Notes under the pieces: generated by a model | What the model was told of the DNA's origin: nothing | Databases searched by the model: none | The model's input: the letters and a program-made list of their open reading frames with translations, nothing else | Made by a program: the position numbers and the translations under genes | Assembly (NCBI GenBank): GCA_963781285.1 | Contig: CAWAFI010000019.1 | Span: 124,001-188,000, forward strand | DNA: 64,000 bases | Direction: 5' to 3' | From: CAIWHR01 sp963781285 | GTDB lineage: Bacteria; Pseudomonadota; Gammaproteobacteria; Burkholderiales; Casimicrobiaceae | In this document: piece by piece, positions 18,010 through 27,218 of the stretch | Layout: each line of letters begins with the position of its first letter | Position numbering within the stretch: the first letter of the stretch is position 1

Positions 18010-19180
18010 ACTATACGTTGCGACCACCGGGGCCGCTGGTCTGTGTAGTCGGCGCAAGACCGAACTACATGAAGATGGCGCCGCTGGTGCGCGCGTTCGG
18101 CGCGCGCCCGAACATGCCCGCCGTCGTTCTCGTTCATACCGGCCAGCACTACGACGTCGAAATGAACGAGCGGCTGTTCGCTGATCTCGAATTGCCGCCG
18201 CCGGACCTCAACCTGGAGGTCGGCTCTGCGAGCCATGCCGTGCAGACGGCCGAGATCATGCGCCGCTTCGAGCCGGTGCTCGATCGACTCGGCGCCGAGT
18301 GGGGTGATCGTCGTCGGGGACGTCAATTCAACTCTTGCGTGCAGCCTGGTTGCGAGCCAAGAAGCGTACGCCGGTCGTCCACGTGGAAGCGGGACTACGC
18401 AGTTTCGATCGCGACATGCCGGAGGAGATCAATCGCGTCCTGACCGATCAGATCGCCGATCTCCTCTTCATCACCGAACGTTCGGCGGCCGACAACCTCG
18501 CGCGCGAGGGAATAGCGCCTGCACGCATCCGGTTCGTGGGCAACGTGATGATCGACTCGTTGCTGCGCCACCGCCGACGAGCAGTGCCGCCCGCCGAGAC
18601 GCTGGCGCGCGAAGGCGTCCGCGCTGATTTCCTCGCGGATGCCAGTGGGTTCGGGGTCGTCACGTTGCATCGGCCCTCGAACGTCGATGAGCCCGTGGCC
18701 CTGCGGGAAGCGCTTTGCATTCTGCGCGATGTCGCGGGGCGATTGCCGTTGATCTGGCCCGTGCATCCTCGTGCCAAGGGCAACATCGAGCGGTTCGGGT
18801 TGGCCTCGCTGCTGGCGGGCGCCAGGATCGCGCTTCTTCCGCCGCAGGGCTATCTCGAGATGCTGGGGCTGCTCGTCCAGGCAACGCTGGTGCTGACGGA
18901 CTCCGGCGGCGTCCAGGAAGAGACAACCGTGCTCGCCGTGCCCTGCCTGACGATGCGCGACAACACCGAGCGTCCCATTACGGTCGATCAGGGCACCAAT
19001 ACGATCGTCGGGCGCAATCGCAGCCGGGCGATCGGCTGCGTCGACGAGATCCTGCGCGCGGACGGCAAGCGCGGCAGGAGGCCGGAACTTTGGGACGGCC
19101 ATGCGGCGGAGCGCATCGCGGACGATCTGTGCGCGTGGCTCGGCCTGTCCGATGCCCGAGGGGTGGCGGCCACCGCATGA
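18006..19180 (+). CDS. wecB: UDP-N-acetylglucosamine 2-epimerase, non-hydrolysing (two frameshifts)
   Basis: Interconverts UDP-GlcNAc and UDP-ManNAc, a precursor for polysaccharide assembly. Family signatures: GARPNYMKMAPL near the N-terminus, HTGQHYD, HVEAGLRS, and LTDSGGVQEE in the C-terminal nucleotide-binding half. The reading frame shifts near 18303 and near 18358, so the segment VIVVGDVNSTLACSLVAS lies in a third frame between two good halves. Reconstructed length is about 390 residues, normal for the family. Confidence 0.9.
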
Positions 19181-20037
19181 ACCGACGCGACGCTTCCGAC
19201 GGTACGATCGTGAATGCACTGACGATCGACGTCGAGGACTACTTCCAGGTTTCGGCATTCTCCGCACACATCGCGCGCGCATCGTGGGACGGCCTGCCAT
19301 GCCGGGTCGAGCGGAACATCGATCACATCCTGAAGCTGCTCGCCGATGCCGATATTCGCGCCACGTTCTTCACCCTCGGCTGGATCGCCGAACGATATCC
19401 CGCGATGATCCGTCGGATCGTCGATGGCGGACACGAGCTTGCGAGCCATGGCTACGAACACTGCCGCGCGACTGACCAGGAATACGGCCAATTCCTCGCC
19501 GATATCCGACTCGCCAAGGCCGTGCTCGAGGATACTTCCGGGTGCCAGGTCATGGGATATCGCGCGCCCAGCTTCTCGGTCGGACCCAGGAATCATTGGG
19601 CGTTCGAATGCATTTCCGACGCCGGTTACCTATACAGTTCCAGCATGTACCCCATCCGGCACGATCACTACGGCACGCCCGACGCCCCGCGCTTCGCGCA
19701 CGAGGTGTTGCGGGGCCTGCTCGAGATCCCGATCACCACGGTGCGCATGCTCCAATCGAACTGGCCCGCAGGTGGAGGCGGATACTTCCGGCTGTTGCCA
19801 TATCAAGTGTCACGATGGTCGATCCGGCGCGTCAATACTGTCGATGGCCAGCCGGCCATGTTCTATTTTCACCCGTGGGAACTCGATCCTGAACAGCCCC
19901 GCGTGGCTGGTCCAGGAGCGACAGCGCGGTTTCGCCATTACTTCAATCTGGAGCGAATGGATCCGCGCCTGCGCCTCCTGCTGGCCGACTTCAGGTGGGA
20001 TCGCGTCGACCGCGTGTTCCTGACGGGTCGAAGCTGA
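19177..20037 (+). CDS. XrtA-system polysaccharide deacetylase
   Basis: A 286-residue NodB-fold carbohydrate esterase of the exosortase A-associated subfamily. It opens NALTIDVEDYFQVSAF (metal-binding Asp pair in the DVED region), then ATFFTLGW and HELASHGYEH (metal His pair), and MGYRAPSFSV. It probably removes N-acetyl groups from the growing or exported polymer. The start overlaps the epimerase stop (ATGA) and the stop overlaps the next start (TGATG). Confidence 0.93.
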   Translation: MNRRDASDGTIVNALTIDVEDYFQVSAFSAHIARASWDGLPCRVERNIDHILKLLADADIRATFFTLGWIAERYPAMIRRIVDGGHELASHGYEHCRATDQEYGQFLADIRLAKAVLEDTSGCQVMGYRAPSFSVGPRNHWAFECISDAGYLYSSSMYPIRHDHYGTPDAPRFAHEVLRGLLEIPITTVRMLQSNWPAGGGGYFRLLPYQVSRWSIRRVNTVDGQPAMFYFHPWELDPEQPRVAGPGATARFRHYFNLERMDPRLRLLLADFRWDRVDRVFLTGRS

Positions 20038-21113
20038 TGGCCGCCGGGGCGATGGCCATCGCGGAAGCCGAGCGAACCACGAATCGCACGTTCGTCCGCG
20101 CGTTCGACGACAACGATGAGGGGCGCTGGGAGGCGTTCGTCGAGCGGTGCCCGGACGCGACATTCTTCCACCGCATCGGGTGGCGCGAGATCATCGAAGG
20201 CGTTTTCCGCCATCGGGCGCACTATCTTGTCGCCGAGCGCGGCGCAGAGTTCGTCGGCATACTGCCACTGGCCGAGGTTCGGAGCCGGCTCTTCGGCCAT
20301 GCGCTAATCTCTCTGCCCTTCGGTGTCTACGGCGGCCCAGCCGCCACCGACGCGGACGCGGAGCGCGCACTGATCGATGCCGCCTCGGAACTTGCACGGT
20401 CGCTCGAGGTCGACCATCTCGAGCTCCGCAATCGCGTCGCGAAATGCCCAGGCTGGCCACGGCAGGATCTGTACGTCACCTTCCGCAAGGAAATCCTGCA
20501 GGATGTCGAGGCGAACCTGCTCGCGATTCCGCGCAAGCAGCGGGCGATGGTCCGCAAGGGCATCAAGCACGGCCTCAGGAGCGAGATCGACGTTTCCATC
20601 GACCGTTTTTTTGCACTGTATGCAGACAACGTCCACCGTCACGGCACGCCGCCGTTCGGTAAGAGTTACTTTACACGCCTGCGTGCGGTGTTCGGCGACC
20701 GCTGCGAGGTTCTCATGGTGACGGATCCGCGCGGCCGGTCGGTGAGCAGCGTACTGAGTTTCTACTTTCGCGATGAGGTATTGCCTTATTACGCCGGCGA
20801 CACGGCCGACGCGCGCGCGCTCGCCGCCAACGACTTCAAGTACTGGGAGCTCATGCGGCGGGCGTGCGAAAGAGGGTTGCATGTCTTCGACTACGGCCGC
20901 AGCAAGCTCGGCACCGGCTCGTTCGACTTCAAGCACAACTGGGGATTCACGCCGGCGCCGCTGGCCTACGAATATCAGCTGCTGAAGGGCGACTCGATCC
21001 CGCAGAATAATCCACTCAACCCGAAGTACCGGGCGATGATCGCGCTTTGGAAGCGCCTGCCGCGTGTGGCCGCCAACGCGCTGGGGCCGTACATTGTGCG
21101 CAGTCTCGGTTGA
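20037..21113 (+). CDS. XrtA-associated FemAB-like acyltransferase
   Basis: A 358-residue protein of the FemAB/GNAT type seen in exosortase A loci. Recognisable segments include VERCPDATFFHRIGWRE at the N-terminus and the C-terminal KYWELMRRACERGLHVFDYGRSKLGTGSF. FemAB relatives transfer aminoacyl groups from charged tRNA; the acceptor here is unknown and an amino-acid decoration of the glycan is only inference. The ATG at 20037 overlaps the previous stop; its stop overlaps the exosortase start. Confidence 0.9.
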   Translation: MAAGAMAIAEAERTTNRTFVRAFDDNDEGRWEAFVERCPDATFFHRIGWREIIEGVFRHRAHYLVAERGAEFVGILPLAEVRSRLFGHALISLPFGVYGGPAATDADAERALIDAASELARSLEVDHLELRNRVAKCPGWPRQDLYVTFRKEILQDVEANLLAIPRKQRAMVRKGIKHGLRSEIDVSIDRFFALYADNVHRHGTPPFGKSYFTRLRAVFGDRCEVLMVTDPRGRSVSSVLSFYFRDEVLPYYAGDTADARALAANDFKYWELMRRACERGLHVFDYGRSKLGTGSFDFKHNWGFTPAPLAYEYQLLKGDSIPQNNPLNPKYRAMIALWKRLPRVAANALGPYIVRSLG

Positions 21114-22720
21114 TGCGATACGGAACCGATCATCTGATGAACGACGAAGCCAGGCACGCCGACCCGCAGTTGGAAAAGCACGTCGCCGCGCCGGCTCGGC
21201 GTCGCGCCTCTGCGATCGCCCTCACGGTCGTGTTTCTGCTGGCGTGGATTCTCGCCGTCTACGGATCCACGACCTATTCGATGGTATTGATCTGGGAGCG
21301 TTCCGAAACGTTCGCGCATGGCTTCATTGTTATCCCCATCTTCCTCTATTTAATCTGGCGCGATCGCGACAACCTCACCTCGATCGAACCGACACCGTTT
21401 GTCCCCGCGCTCCTCGGCATCGCCTCGATGGGAGCGGTCTGGCTCGTCGGCGACCGGTTGAGCATCATTGGCGTCACTCAGTTTGCGATGATGGCGATGG
21501 TACCGTTCACCGTATGTGCAGCGCTGGGTACGCAAACACTGAAGGCGGTTCTCTTTCCGCTGGCGTTCCTGTTCTTCGCGGTCCCCTTCGGCGAATTCCT
21601 CGTGCCGCCGCTGACGGACTGGACCGCCGACGTCGCCGCGATCGCGATCAGGGCATCCGGCGTGCCGATTTTCCGCGAAGGCAACTTCCTGACCATTCCC
21701 AGCGGCACGTGGTCGGTGGTCGAGGCATGCAGCGGAGTCCGCTATTTGATCGCATCATTCATGGTCGGTTGCCTGTTCGCTTACCTTTTCTACCGGTCGC
21801 CAGTCCGGCGCATCGCGTTCGTCGCGGCCTCGCTCGTCGTTCCGATCGTCGCAAACTGGGTGCGCGCCTACATGATCATCATGCTCGGCCACCTGACGAA
21901 TAACCGTCTAGCCGCTGGCGCGGACCACCTGATCTACGGCTGGGTCTTCTTTGGCCTGGTCATGCTGCTGCTGTTCTGGATTGGCGCGAAGTGGCGCGAG
22001 GACGAGCGCCCTCTCGCCATGCCCGAGCGGGCCGTCGCCACAGCCTTGAGGCCGGCTATCAACCGCCGCGCAGCATTGATGTCACTGGTGAGCGTACTCG
22101 CCATGACTGCTGTTTGGCCCTTGCTGGGATCGTTAAACGCCTCCGGCAACCGCCCGGCCGGCTCTCCGGCGTTGACCGCCGTTTCAGGGCGCGGTGGCTG
22201 GACCGCGGCAGCGGACGCTGTTTCCAACTGGCGGCCCGACGTTTCCGGCGCAACCGCGGAACTGACGCAGACCCTAGCGAAGGACGGCACGCCCGTCGGG
22301 CTCTTCCTCGCCTTTTATCGGGACACCTCGCCTGATGCCAAGGCGGTTACGTCGACCAATCAGCTCGTCCGAACCAGCAACAAGCAGTGGAGACAGGTTG
22401 CGGCCCCGGCTACCGTGACCGCAACAGTCGAGGGGAAGCCATTCGACGTGCGGACTACCGTGGTGGCGCGCAACCGTGAGCGCCTGGCTGTATGGCAGTG
22501 GTACTGGATCGATGGGCATACTACGACCAACGAGTATGTCGCCAAGATGTACGAAGTGCTCGCTGTGTTGCAGGGCCACGGAGATCCGGTGGCCTGGGTG
22601 GTTATTTTCACCCCAACTGATCGCGACGAAGCGGAGGTGCGCGCAACGCTGCAAGACTTCACCGCCGCCATGCGCGAACCTATCGAGGTGGCACTGCGCC
22701 AAGCCGCGCGGACGCGATAA
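21113..22720 (+). CDS. xrtA: exosortase A with C-terminal EpsI-like domain
   Basis: A multi-spanning membrane transpeptidase-like enzyme that recognises PEP-CTERM signals. The active-site triad is visible: Cys206 in EACSGVRYL, Arg251 in NWVRAYMI and His272 in ADHLIYGW. After about eight membrane segments comes a soluble periplasmic EpsI/DUF3485 domain (about residues 330-535), as in XrtA-type fusions. The TGATG overlap at 21113 sets the start; an alternative ATG lies 24 bases further. Its substrates are probably the PEP-CTERM proteins at 7362-8045 and 8536-9156, among others in the genome. Confidence 0.96.
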   Translation: MRYGTDHLMNDEARHADPQLEKHVAAPARRRASAIALTVVFLLAWILAVYGSTTYSMVLIWERSETFAHGFIVIPIFLYLIWRDRDNLTSIEPTPFVPALLGIASMGAVWLVGDRLSIIGVTQFAMMAMVPFTVCAALGTQTLKAVLFPLAFLFFAVPFGEFLVPPLTDWTADVAAIAIRASGVPIFREGNFLTIPSGTWSVVEACSGVRYLIASFMVGCLFAYLFYRSPVRRIAFVAASLVVPIVANWVRAYMIIMLGHLTNNRLAAGADHLIYGWVFFGLVMLLLFWIGAKWREDERPLAMPERAVATALRPAINRRAALMSLVSVLAMTAVWPLLGSLNASGNRPAGSPALTAVSGRGGWTAAADAVSNWRPDVSGATAELTQTLAKDGTPVGLFLAFYRDTSPDAKAVTSTNQLVRTSNKQWRQVAAPATVTATVEGKPFDVRTTVVARNRERLAVWQWYWIDGHTTTNEYVAKMYEVLAVLQGHGDPVAWVVIFTPTDRDEAEVRATLQDFTAAMREPIEVALRQAARTR

Positions 22721-23916
22721 TGGGCGCCCAGATTTTCGCGAGTGCGGACAACCGACCTTGCATAGCGCACGTGGTCTACCGCTTCGACGTCGGCGGGCTC
22801 GAGAACGGCGTCGTCAATCTCGTCAATCATCTCCCGACCGAGTCGTACCGGCACGCGATCGTGGCGCTTACCGAGGTGGCCGATTTCCGGGGCCGAATCG
22901 GGCGCGATGACGTGGAATTCTTCGCCATGCACAAACCACCGGGGCACGGGGTCCGCCTGTATCCTCGCCTGTTCCGGTTGTTCCGAAATCTGGCACCGGC
23001 GATCGTGCACACGCGCAATCTGGCGGCGCTGGAAGCGACGGTTCCCGCCTGGCTCGCCGGGGTTCCGATACGCGTGCATGGCGAGCATGGACGCGACGTC
23101 GGGGACCTCGACGGATCCAACCGCAAGTACCAGAGGATCCGCCGACTCTACCGACCGTTCGTCAGCCATTATGTCGCGTTGTCGAGGGATCTCGCCGATT
23201 ATCTGAGTGGACCGATCGGCGTCGCCCCGACGCGTATCGCGCAGATCTACAATGGCGTTGACTCAGCGCGCTTCGCACCGGCGCCCCATTCCCGGCCTCC
23301 GATCGACGGGTGCCCCTTCACGGCGCCCGACCTGTGGCTCGTCGGAACCGTGGGCAGGATGCAGGACGTGAAGGATCAAGTCACCTTGGCCGAGGCCTTC
23401 GTCCGCGCCGTCCAGAATCATCCGTCGGGGAAGCGCCTGCGTCTCGTTATGGTCGGTGACGGTCCGCTTCGCGACCGCGTCGAACGCCTGCTTGGAGCGG
23501 CCGGGCTTCGCGAACAAGCGTGGCTGCCGGGTGAGCGATCCGACGTGCCAGACATCTTGCGCGGGCTCGACTGTTTCGCGCTTCCCTCGCTTGCCGAGGG
23601 CGTATCGAACACGATACTGGAAGCAATGGCGACCCGAGTTCCAATTGTCGCCACCCGCGTCGGCGGCAATCCCGAGCTCATCCAGGAGGGGGTCACCGGC
23701 CGGCTCGTTCCGTCGGCAGACGCCGAGGCGATGGCGACTGCGATCCTCGCCTATTTCGACGATCCGGCGACCGCACGGCAGCATGCGCGAGGTGCGCGGC
23801 AGGCGGCGGTGCAGCGCTTCAGCCTCGACCGGATGGTCGGCGATTACCTGTCGCTCTACGAAGGGCTGCTTCGCGGGCGTCATCGCGCGCCGGCGCGCGC
23901 CGGCGCGAGCGGGTAA
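22720..23916 (+). CDS. XrtA-associated glycosyltransferase (GT4, TIGR03088-like)
   Basis: A 398-residue GT-B fold glycosyltransferase. The N-terminal segment IAHVVYRFDVGGLENGVVNL is diagnostic of the exosortase-associated subfamily; the C-terminal donor site has GVSNTILEAMATRVPIVAT with the Glu of the GT4 EX7E-type motif. Cytoplasmic; donor and acceptor unknown. TAATG overlap with xrtA. The last 40 bases form a GC-only simple stretch encoding an Arg/Ala/Gly tail. Confidence 0.92.
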   Translation: MGAQIFASADNRPCIAHVVYRFDVGGLENGVVNLVNHLPTESYRHAIVALTEVADFRGRIGRDDVEFFAMHKPPGHGVRLYPRLFRLFRNLAPAIVHTRNLAALEATVPAWLAGVPIRVHGEHGRDVGDLDGSNRKYQRIRRLYRPFVSHYVALSRDLADYLSGPIGVAPTRIAQIYNGVDSARFAPAPHSRPPIDGCPFTAPDLWLVGTVGRMQDVKDQVTLAEAFVRAVQNHPSGKRLRLVMVGDGPLRDRVERLLGAAGLREQAWLPGERSDVPDILRGLDCFALPSLAEGVSNTILEAMATRVPIVATRVGGNPELIQEGVTGRLVPSADAEAMATAILAYFDDPATARQHARGARQAAVQRFSLDRMVGDYLSLYEGLLRGRHRAPARAGASG

Positions 23917-23927
23917 GCATTGTTGAG

Positions 23928-23952
23928 CGTTCGCGGAGACGGGGCGCGAACG
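23928..23952 (+). other. hairpin in the gap before the first amidotransferase
   Basis: CGTTCGCG (23928-23935) pairs with CGCGAACG (23945-23952) around a 9-base loop. There is no T-run, so it could be an mRNA stability or attenuation structure within the operon rather than a full terminator. The gap (120 bases) is the largest between 12.7 and 31 kb on this strand. Confidence 0.4.
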
Positions 23953-24036
23953 GAAGAGCGACGGTCATGCGATCATTGTCACGCAATCTGGGGACACCTC
24001 CGTACCATCAGGTAAGATGGAAAGGATAATCAGGCG

Positions 24037-25965
24037 ATGTGTGGCATAACTGGCATTTTCGAAACGCGCGAGCGCAAGGAAATCTCGCGTGCTGTGCTCG
24101 CGCGGATGAACGAATCCCAGCACCACCGCGGGCCGGACGAGGGCGGCTACCACGTCGAGCCCGGTCTGGGCTTCGGGCATCGCCGTCTGTCGATCATCGC
24201 CGTGGCGACCGGCCAGCAGCCGCTGTTCAACGAGGACGGCAGCGTAGGCGTTATCTTCAACGGCGAGATCTACAACTTCCAGGAGCTGATTCCCGAGCTG
24301 ACTGCGCTCGGCCATGTCTTTCGCACTCCCAGCGACACCGAGGTCATCGTTCACGCGTGGGAGGCCTGGGGGGAAGCATGCGTGAAGCGCTTCCGCGGGA
24401 TGTTCGCATTCGCGCTCTGGGACCGCAATCGCGAAACGCTGTTCCTGGCTCGCGACCGGCTGGGCGTGAAGCCGCTCTACTATGCGTTCCTCTCGGACGG
24501 CAAATTCATCTTCGGCTCCGAGATGAAGTCGCTCCTCGCGCATGGCGATTGGTCGCGCGAGCTCGATCCTTTCGCGATCGAGGAGTATTTCGCGCTAGGT
24601 TACGTGCCGGAGCCGCGAACCGTTTTCGCTGGCGTCGCGAAGCTGCCGGCCGCGCACACATTGACCTTGCGGCGCGGAGTAGAAACTGCGGCTCCGAAGG
24701 GATACTGGGATGCGCGGTTCACGCTCGATAATCCGCTGTCCGAAGCGGATGCATGCGCCGAGCTCGTGCAGCGTCTGCGGGAGTCCGTCCGGCTGAGACT
24801 GATCTCGGAGGTCCCGCTCGGCGCGTTCCTGTCCGGCGGTGTGGACTCGAGCAGCGTCGTCGCAATGATGGCCGGCGTGTCGACCGACCCTGTGAACACC
24901 TGCTCGATCGCCTTCGCGGACCCGGCCTTCGACGAATCGGCCCACGCGCGCGCGGTCGCCTCGCGTTACCAAACGCGGCACTTTGTCGACCGGGTCGAGA
25001 GCGACGATTTCGACCTCGTCGACACGCTCGCCCGACTCTACGACGAGCCCTATGCGGACAGTTCGGCGATCCCGACCTATCGGGTGTGCCAGCTCGCCCG
25101 CAAGCACGTCACCGTAGCGCTGTCGGGCGACGGCGGCGACGAAAGCTTTGGCGGTTATCGACGGTACCGATTGCACTTGGCGGAAGAGCGGTTGCGATCG
25201 GCGCTCTCGCTGTCGATCCGCCGGCCACTGTTCGGGCTGCTCGGCCGCGCGTATCCGAAGGCAGACTGGGCGCCGCGACCGCTTCGCGCGAAATCGACGC
25301 TCGAGGCCCTGGGTAGGAATTCGGTCGAAGCGTACTTCCATGGGGTTTCCATTTTCCGCGACGATATGCGGCGGCAGCTCTTCAGCAACGAGCTTCGCGC
25401 GCGGCTCGGCGGCTACAGCGCGTTCGAGGTGTTCCGACGCCACGCCGCCAATGCGGGCACCGATGACCCGCTCGCCGTGATCCAGTATCTCGACCTCAAG
25501 ACCTACCTCGTGGGCGACATCAATACCAAGGTCGACCGCGCAAGCATGGCTCATTCGCTCGAAGTGCGCGAGCCGTTGATGGACCATCCGCTTGTCGAGT
25601 GGCTGGCAACGCTCCCGTCGTCGCTCAAGGTGCGTTCGCAAGAGGGCAAGTGGTTGCTCAAGAATGCGATGGAGCCCTATCTGCCGCACGACGTGATCTA
25701 CCGCCCGAAAATGGGCTTTGCGGTCCCGCTCGCGCGGTGGTTCCGCGGCCCGTTGCGAGGACGCGTGCGCGACGCGGTGCTGGGCGACCGGCTGGCCTCC
25801 ACGGGATTCTTCAACCGCGAGTATCTGTCGCGACTGGTCGAGCATCATCAATCGGGACGGCGCGATTACAGCGCACCCCTGTGGACGCTGCTCATGTTCG
25901 ATGCTTTCCTGCGCAACGTAGTCGACAGTTCGATCGACGTGCCAATCGTCGATAAGGCAGCGTGA
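24037..25965 (+). CDS. XrtA-system amidotransferase, asparagine synthetase B-like (first copy)
   Basis: A 642-residue class II glutamine amidotransferase plus asparagine-synthetase domain. The N-terminal nucleophile is Cys2 (MCGITGIFE), with the RGPDEGG and GEIYNF glutamine-site motifs; the ATP pyrophosphatase loop is LSGGVDSSS (about residues 266-274), and GDGGDESFGGY follows. In exosortase A loci this family probably amidates a carboxyl group of the glycan or its precursor rather than making free asparagine. It is intact, unlike two other homologs in this window. Confidence 0.93.
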   Translation: MCGITGIFETRERKEISRAVLARMNESQHHRGPDEGGYHVEPGLGFGHRRLSIIAVATGQQPLFNEDGSVGVIFNGEIYNFQELIPELTALGHVFRTPSDTEVIVHAWEAWGEACVKRFRGMFAFALWDRNRETLFLARDRLGVKPLYYAFLSDGKFIFGSEMKSLLAHGDWSRELDPFAIEEYFALGYVPEPRTVFAGVAKLPAAHTLTLRRGVETAAPKGYWDARFTLDNPLSEADACAELVQRLRESVRLRLISEVPLGAFLSGGVDSSSVVAMMAGVSTDPVNTCSIAFADPAFDESAHARAVASRYQTRHFVDRVESDDFDLVDTLARLYDEPYADSSAIPTYRVCQLARKHVTVALSGDGGDESFGGYRRYRLHLAEERLRSALSLSIRRPLFGLLGRAYPKADWAPRPLRAKSTLEALGRNSVEAYFHGVSIFRDDMRRQLFSNELRARLGGYSAFEVFRRHAANAGTDDPLAVIQYLDLKTYLVGDINTKVDRASMAHSLEVREPLMDHPLVEWLATLPSSLKVRSQEGKWLLKNAMEPYLPHDVIYRPKMGFAVPLARWFRGPLRGRVRDAVLGDRLASTGFFNREYLSRLVEHHQSGRRDYSAPLWTLLMFDAFLRNVVDSSIDVPIVDKAA

Positions 25966-25970
25966 TCGGG

Positions 25971-27215
25971 ATGCGCATCCTGCACATCCTCGATCATTCG
26001 CTGCCCCTGCACAGCGGCTATTCGTTTCGCACCGCCGCGATTTTGCGCGAGCAGAGACGGCTCGGCTGGGAAACGCTGCAGCTCACCACACCCCGGCACG
26101 GGCGCGGCTCGCACAACGTCGATGAGACGGGAGGCTGGCATTTCCATCGAACGCTTTTCCACCCGAACGCATTGTCGCGCGCTCCCGGCGCGATCTACGC
26201 GCAGGAAATGGCGGCGACCGGCCGGCGCATCGTCGAGTTGGCCAAGGAGTTCGAGCCGGACATCCTGCACGCGCATTCGCCGGTGCTGAACGCGCTGCCG
26301 GCGCTGTGGGCGCGCCATCGATGCCGCATTCCGGTCGTCTACGAGGTGCGGGCGCTGTGGGAGGATGCGGCCGTCGATCACGGCACGACGCGCGAAGGCA
26401 GCCTGCGTTACGGCTTGTCGCGTCTGCTCGAAACGTTCGCTCTTCGCCGCGCGGATCACATCACGACGATCTGCGAGGGCCTCCGCGAAGAAATCATCGC
26501 ACGGGGCATTCCGCGCAATCGAATCACGGTCGTTCCCAATGCAGTCGACGCCACTCAATTCCGCATCGGCGCGCCGCCGGATCCGGAGCTGCGAGCCCGG
26601 TTGGGATTGGACGGCAAGACGGTCATCGGCTTCGCGGGCTCCTTTTACGCCTACGAGGGCCTGGACCTCCTGATCGAGGCGACGGCGATGCTTGCCCAGA
26701 CGCGAAAGAAACTGCGCCTGCTTCTTGTCGGGGGGGGCCTTCAGGAAGCGAACCTGAAGGCGATGGTCGCCGAACGCGGTCTCGACGGCCGCGTGATCTT
26801 CGCCGGCAGAGTTCCGCACGGCGAAATGCAGCGCTACTACGATCTCATCGACGTTCTCGCCTACCCTCGTCATCGGATGCGGCTGACCGAAATCGTCACG
26901 CCGCTGAAACCCTTGGAGGCGATGGCGCAGGGGCGGATGTTCGTGGCCTCCGACGTCGGAGGCCATCGCGAGCTCGTACGCGATCGCGAGACCGGCTTCC
27001 TGTTCCCCGCTGGCGATGCGATCGCGCTCGCGCGCGCGCTCGAATCCGTGCTCGATCGCAAGGCGGATTGGCCACGCATCCGCGAGCAAGCGCGCAGGTT
27101 CGTCGAAACGGAGCGCACCTGGACCCGCAGCGTGGCGCGCTATGCCGAGCCGTACGAAGCGCTCCGACTGGAGCGGACGCGCCCCGGTCCGCACCCCAAG
27201 CAACAGGGGTCGTGA
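25971..27215 (+). CDS. XrtA-associated glycosyltransferase (GT4, TIGR04063-like)
   Basis: A GT-B glycosyltransferase opening MRILHILDHSLPLHSGYSFR, the typical N-terminus of this exosortase-associated subfamily. The donor half contains VPNAVD, FAGSFYAYEGLD and PLEAMAQGRMFVASDVGGH. A GTG at 25962 would overlap the amidotransferase stop; I prefer the ATG at 25971 because family members begin there. It lies between two amidotransferase genes. Confidence 0.9.
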   Translation: MRILHILDHSLPLHSGYSFRTAAILREQRRLGWETLQLTTPRHGRGSHNVDETGGWHFHRTLFHPNALSRAPGAIYAQEMAATGRRIVELAKEFEPDILHAHSPVLNALPALWARHRCRIPVVYEVRALWEDAAVDHGTTREGSLRYGLSRLLETFALRRADHITTICEGLREEIIARGIPRNRITVVPNAVDATQFRIGAPPDPELRARLGLDGKTVIGFAGSFYAYEGLDLLIEATAMLAQTRKKLRLLLVGGGLQEANLKAMVAERGLDGRVIFAGRVPHGEMQRYYDLIDVLAYPRHRMRLTEIVTPLKPLEAMAQGRMFVASDVGGHRELVRDRETGFLFPAGDAIALARALESVLDRKADWPRIREQARRFVETERTWTRSVARYAEPYEALRLERTRPGPHPKQQGS

Positions 27216-27218
27216 GCC

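Noticed and set aside
23881..23916. GC-only simple sequence at the end of the glycosyltransferase gene
   Set aside because: Short alternating GCGC/CGGC run inside coding sequence; no evidence of a functional repeat.
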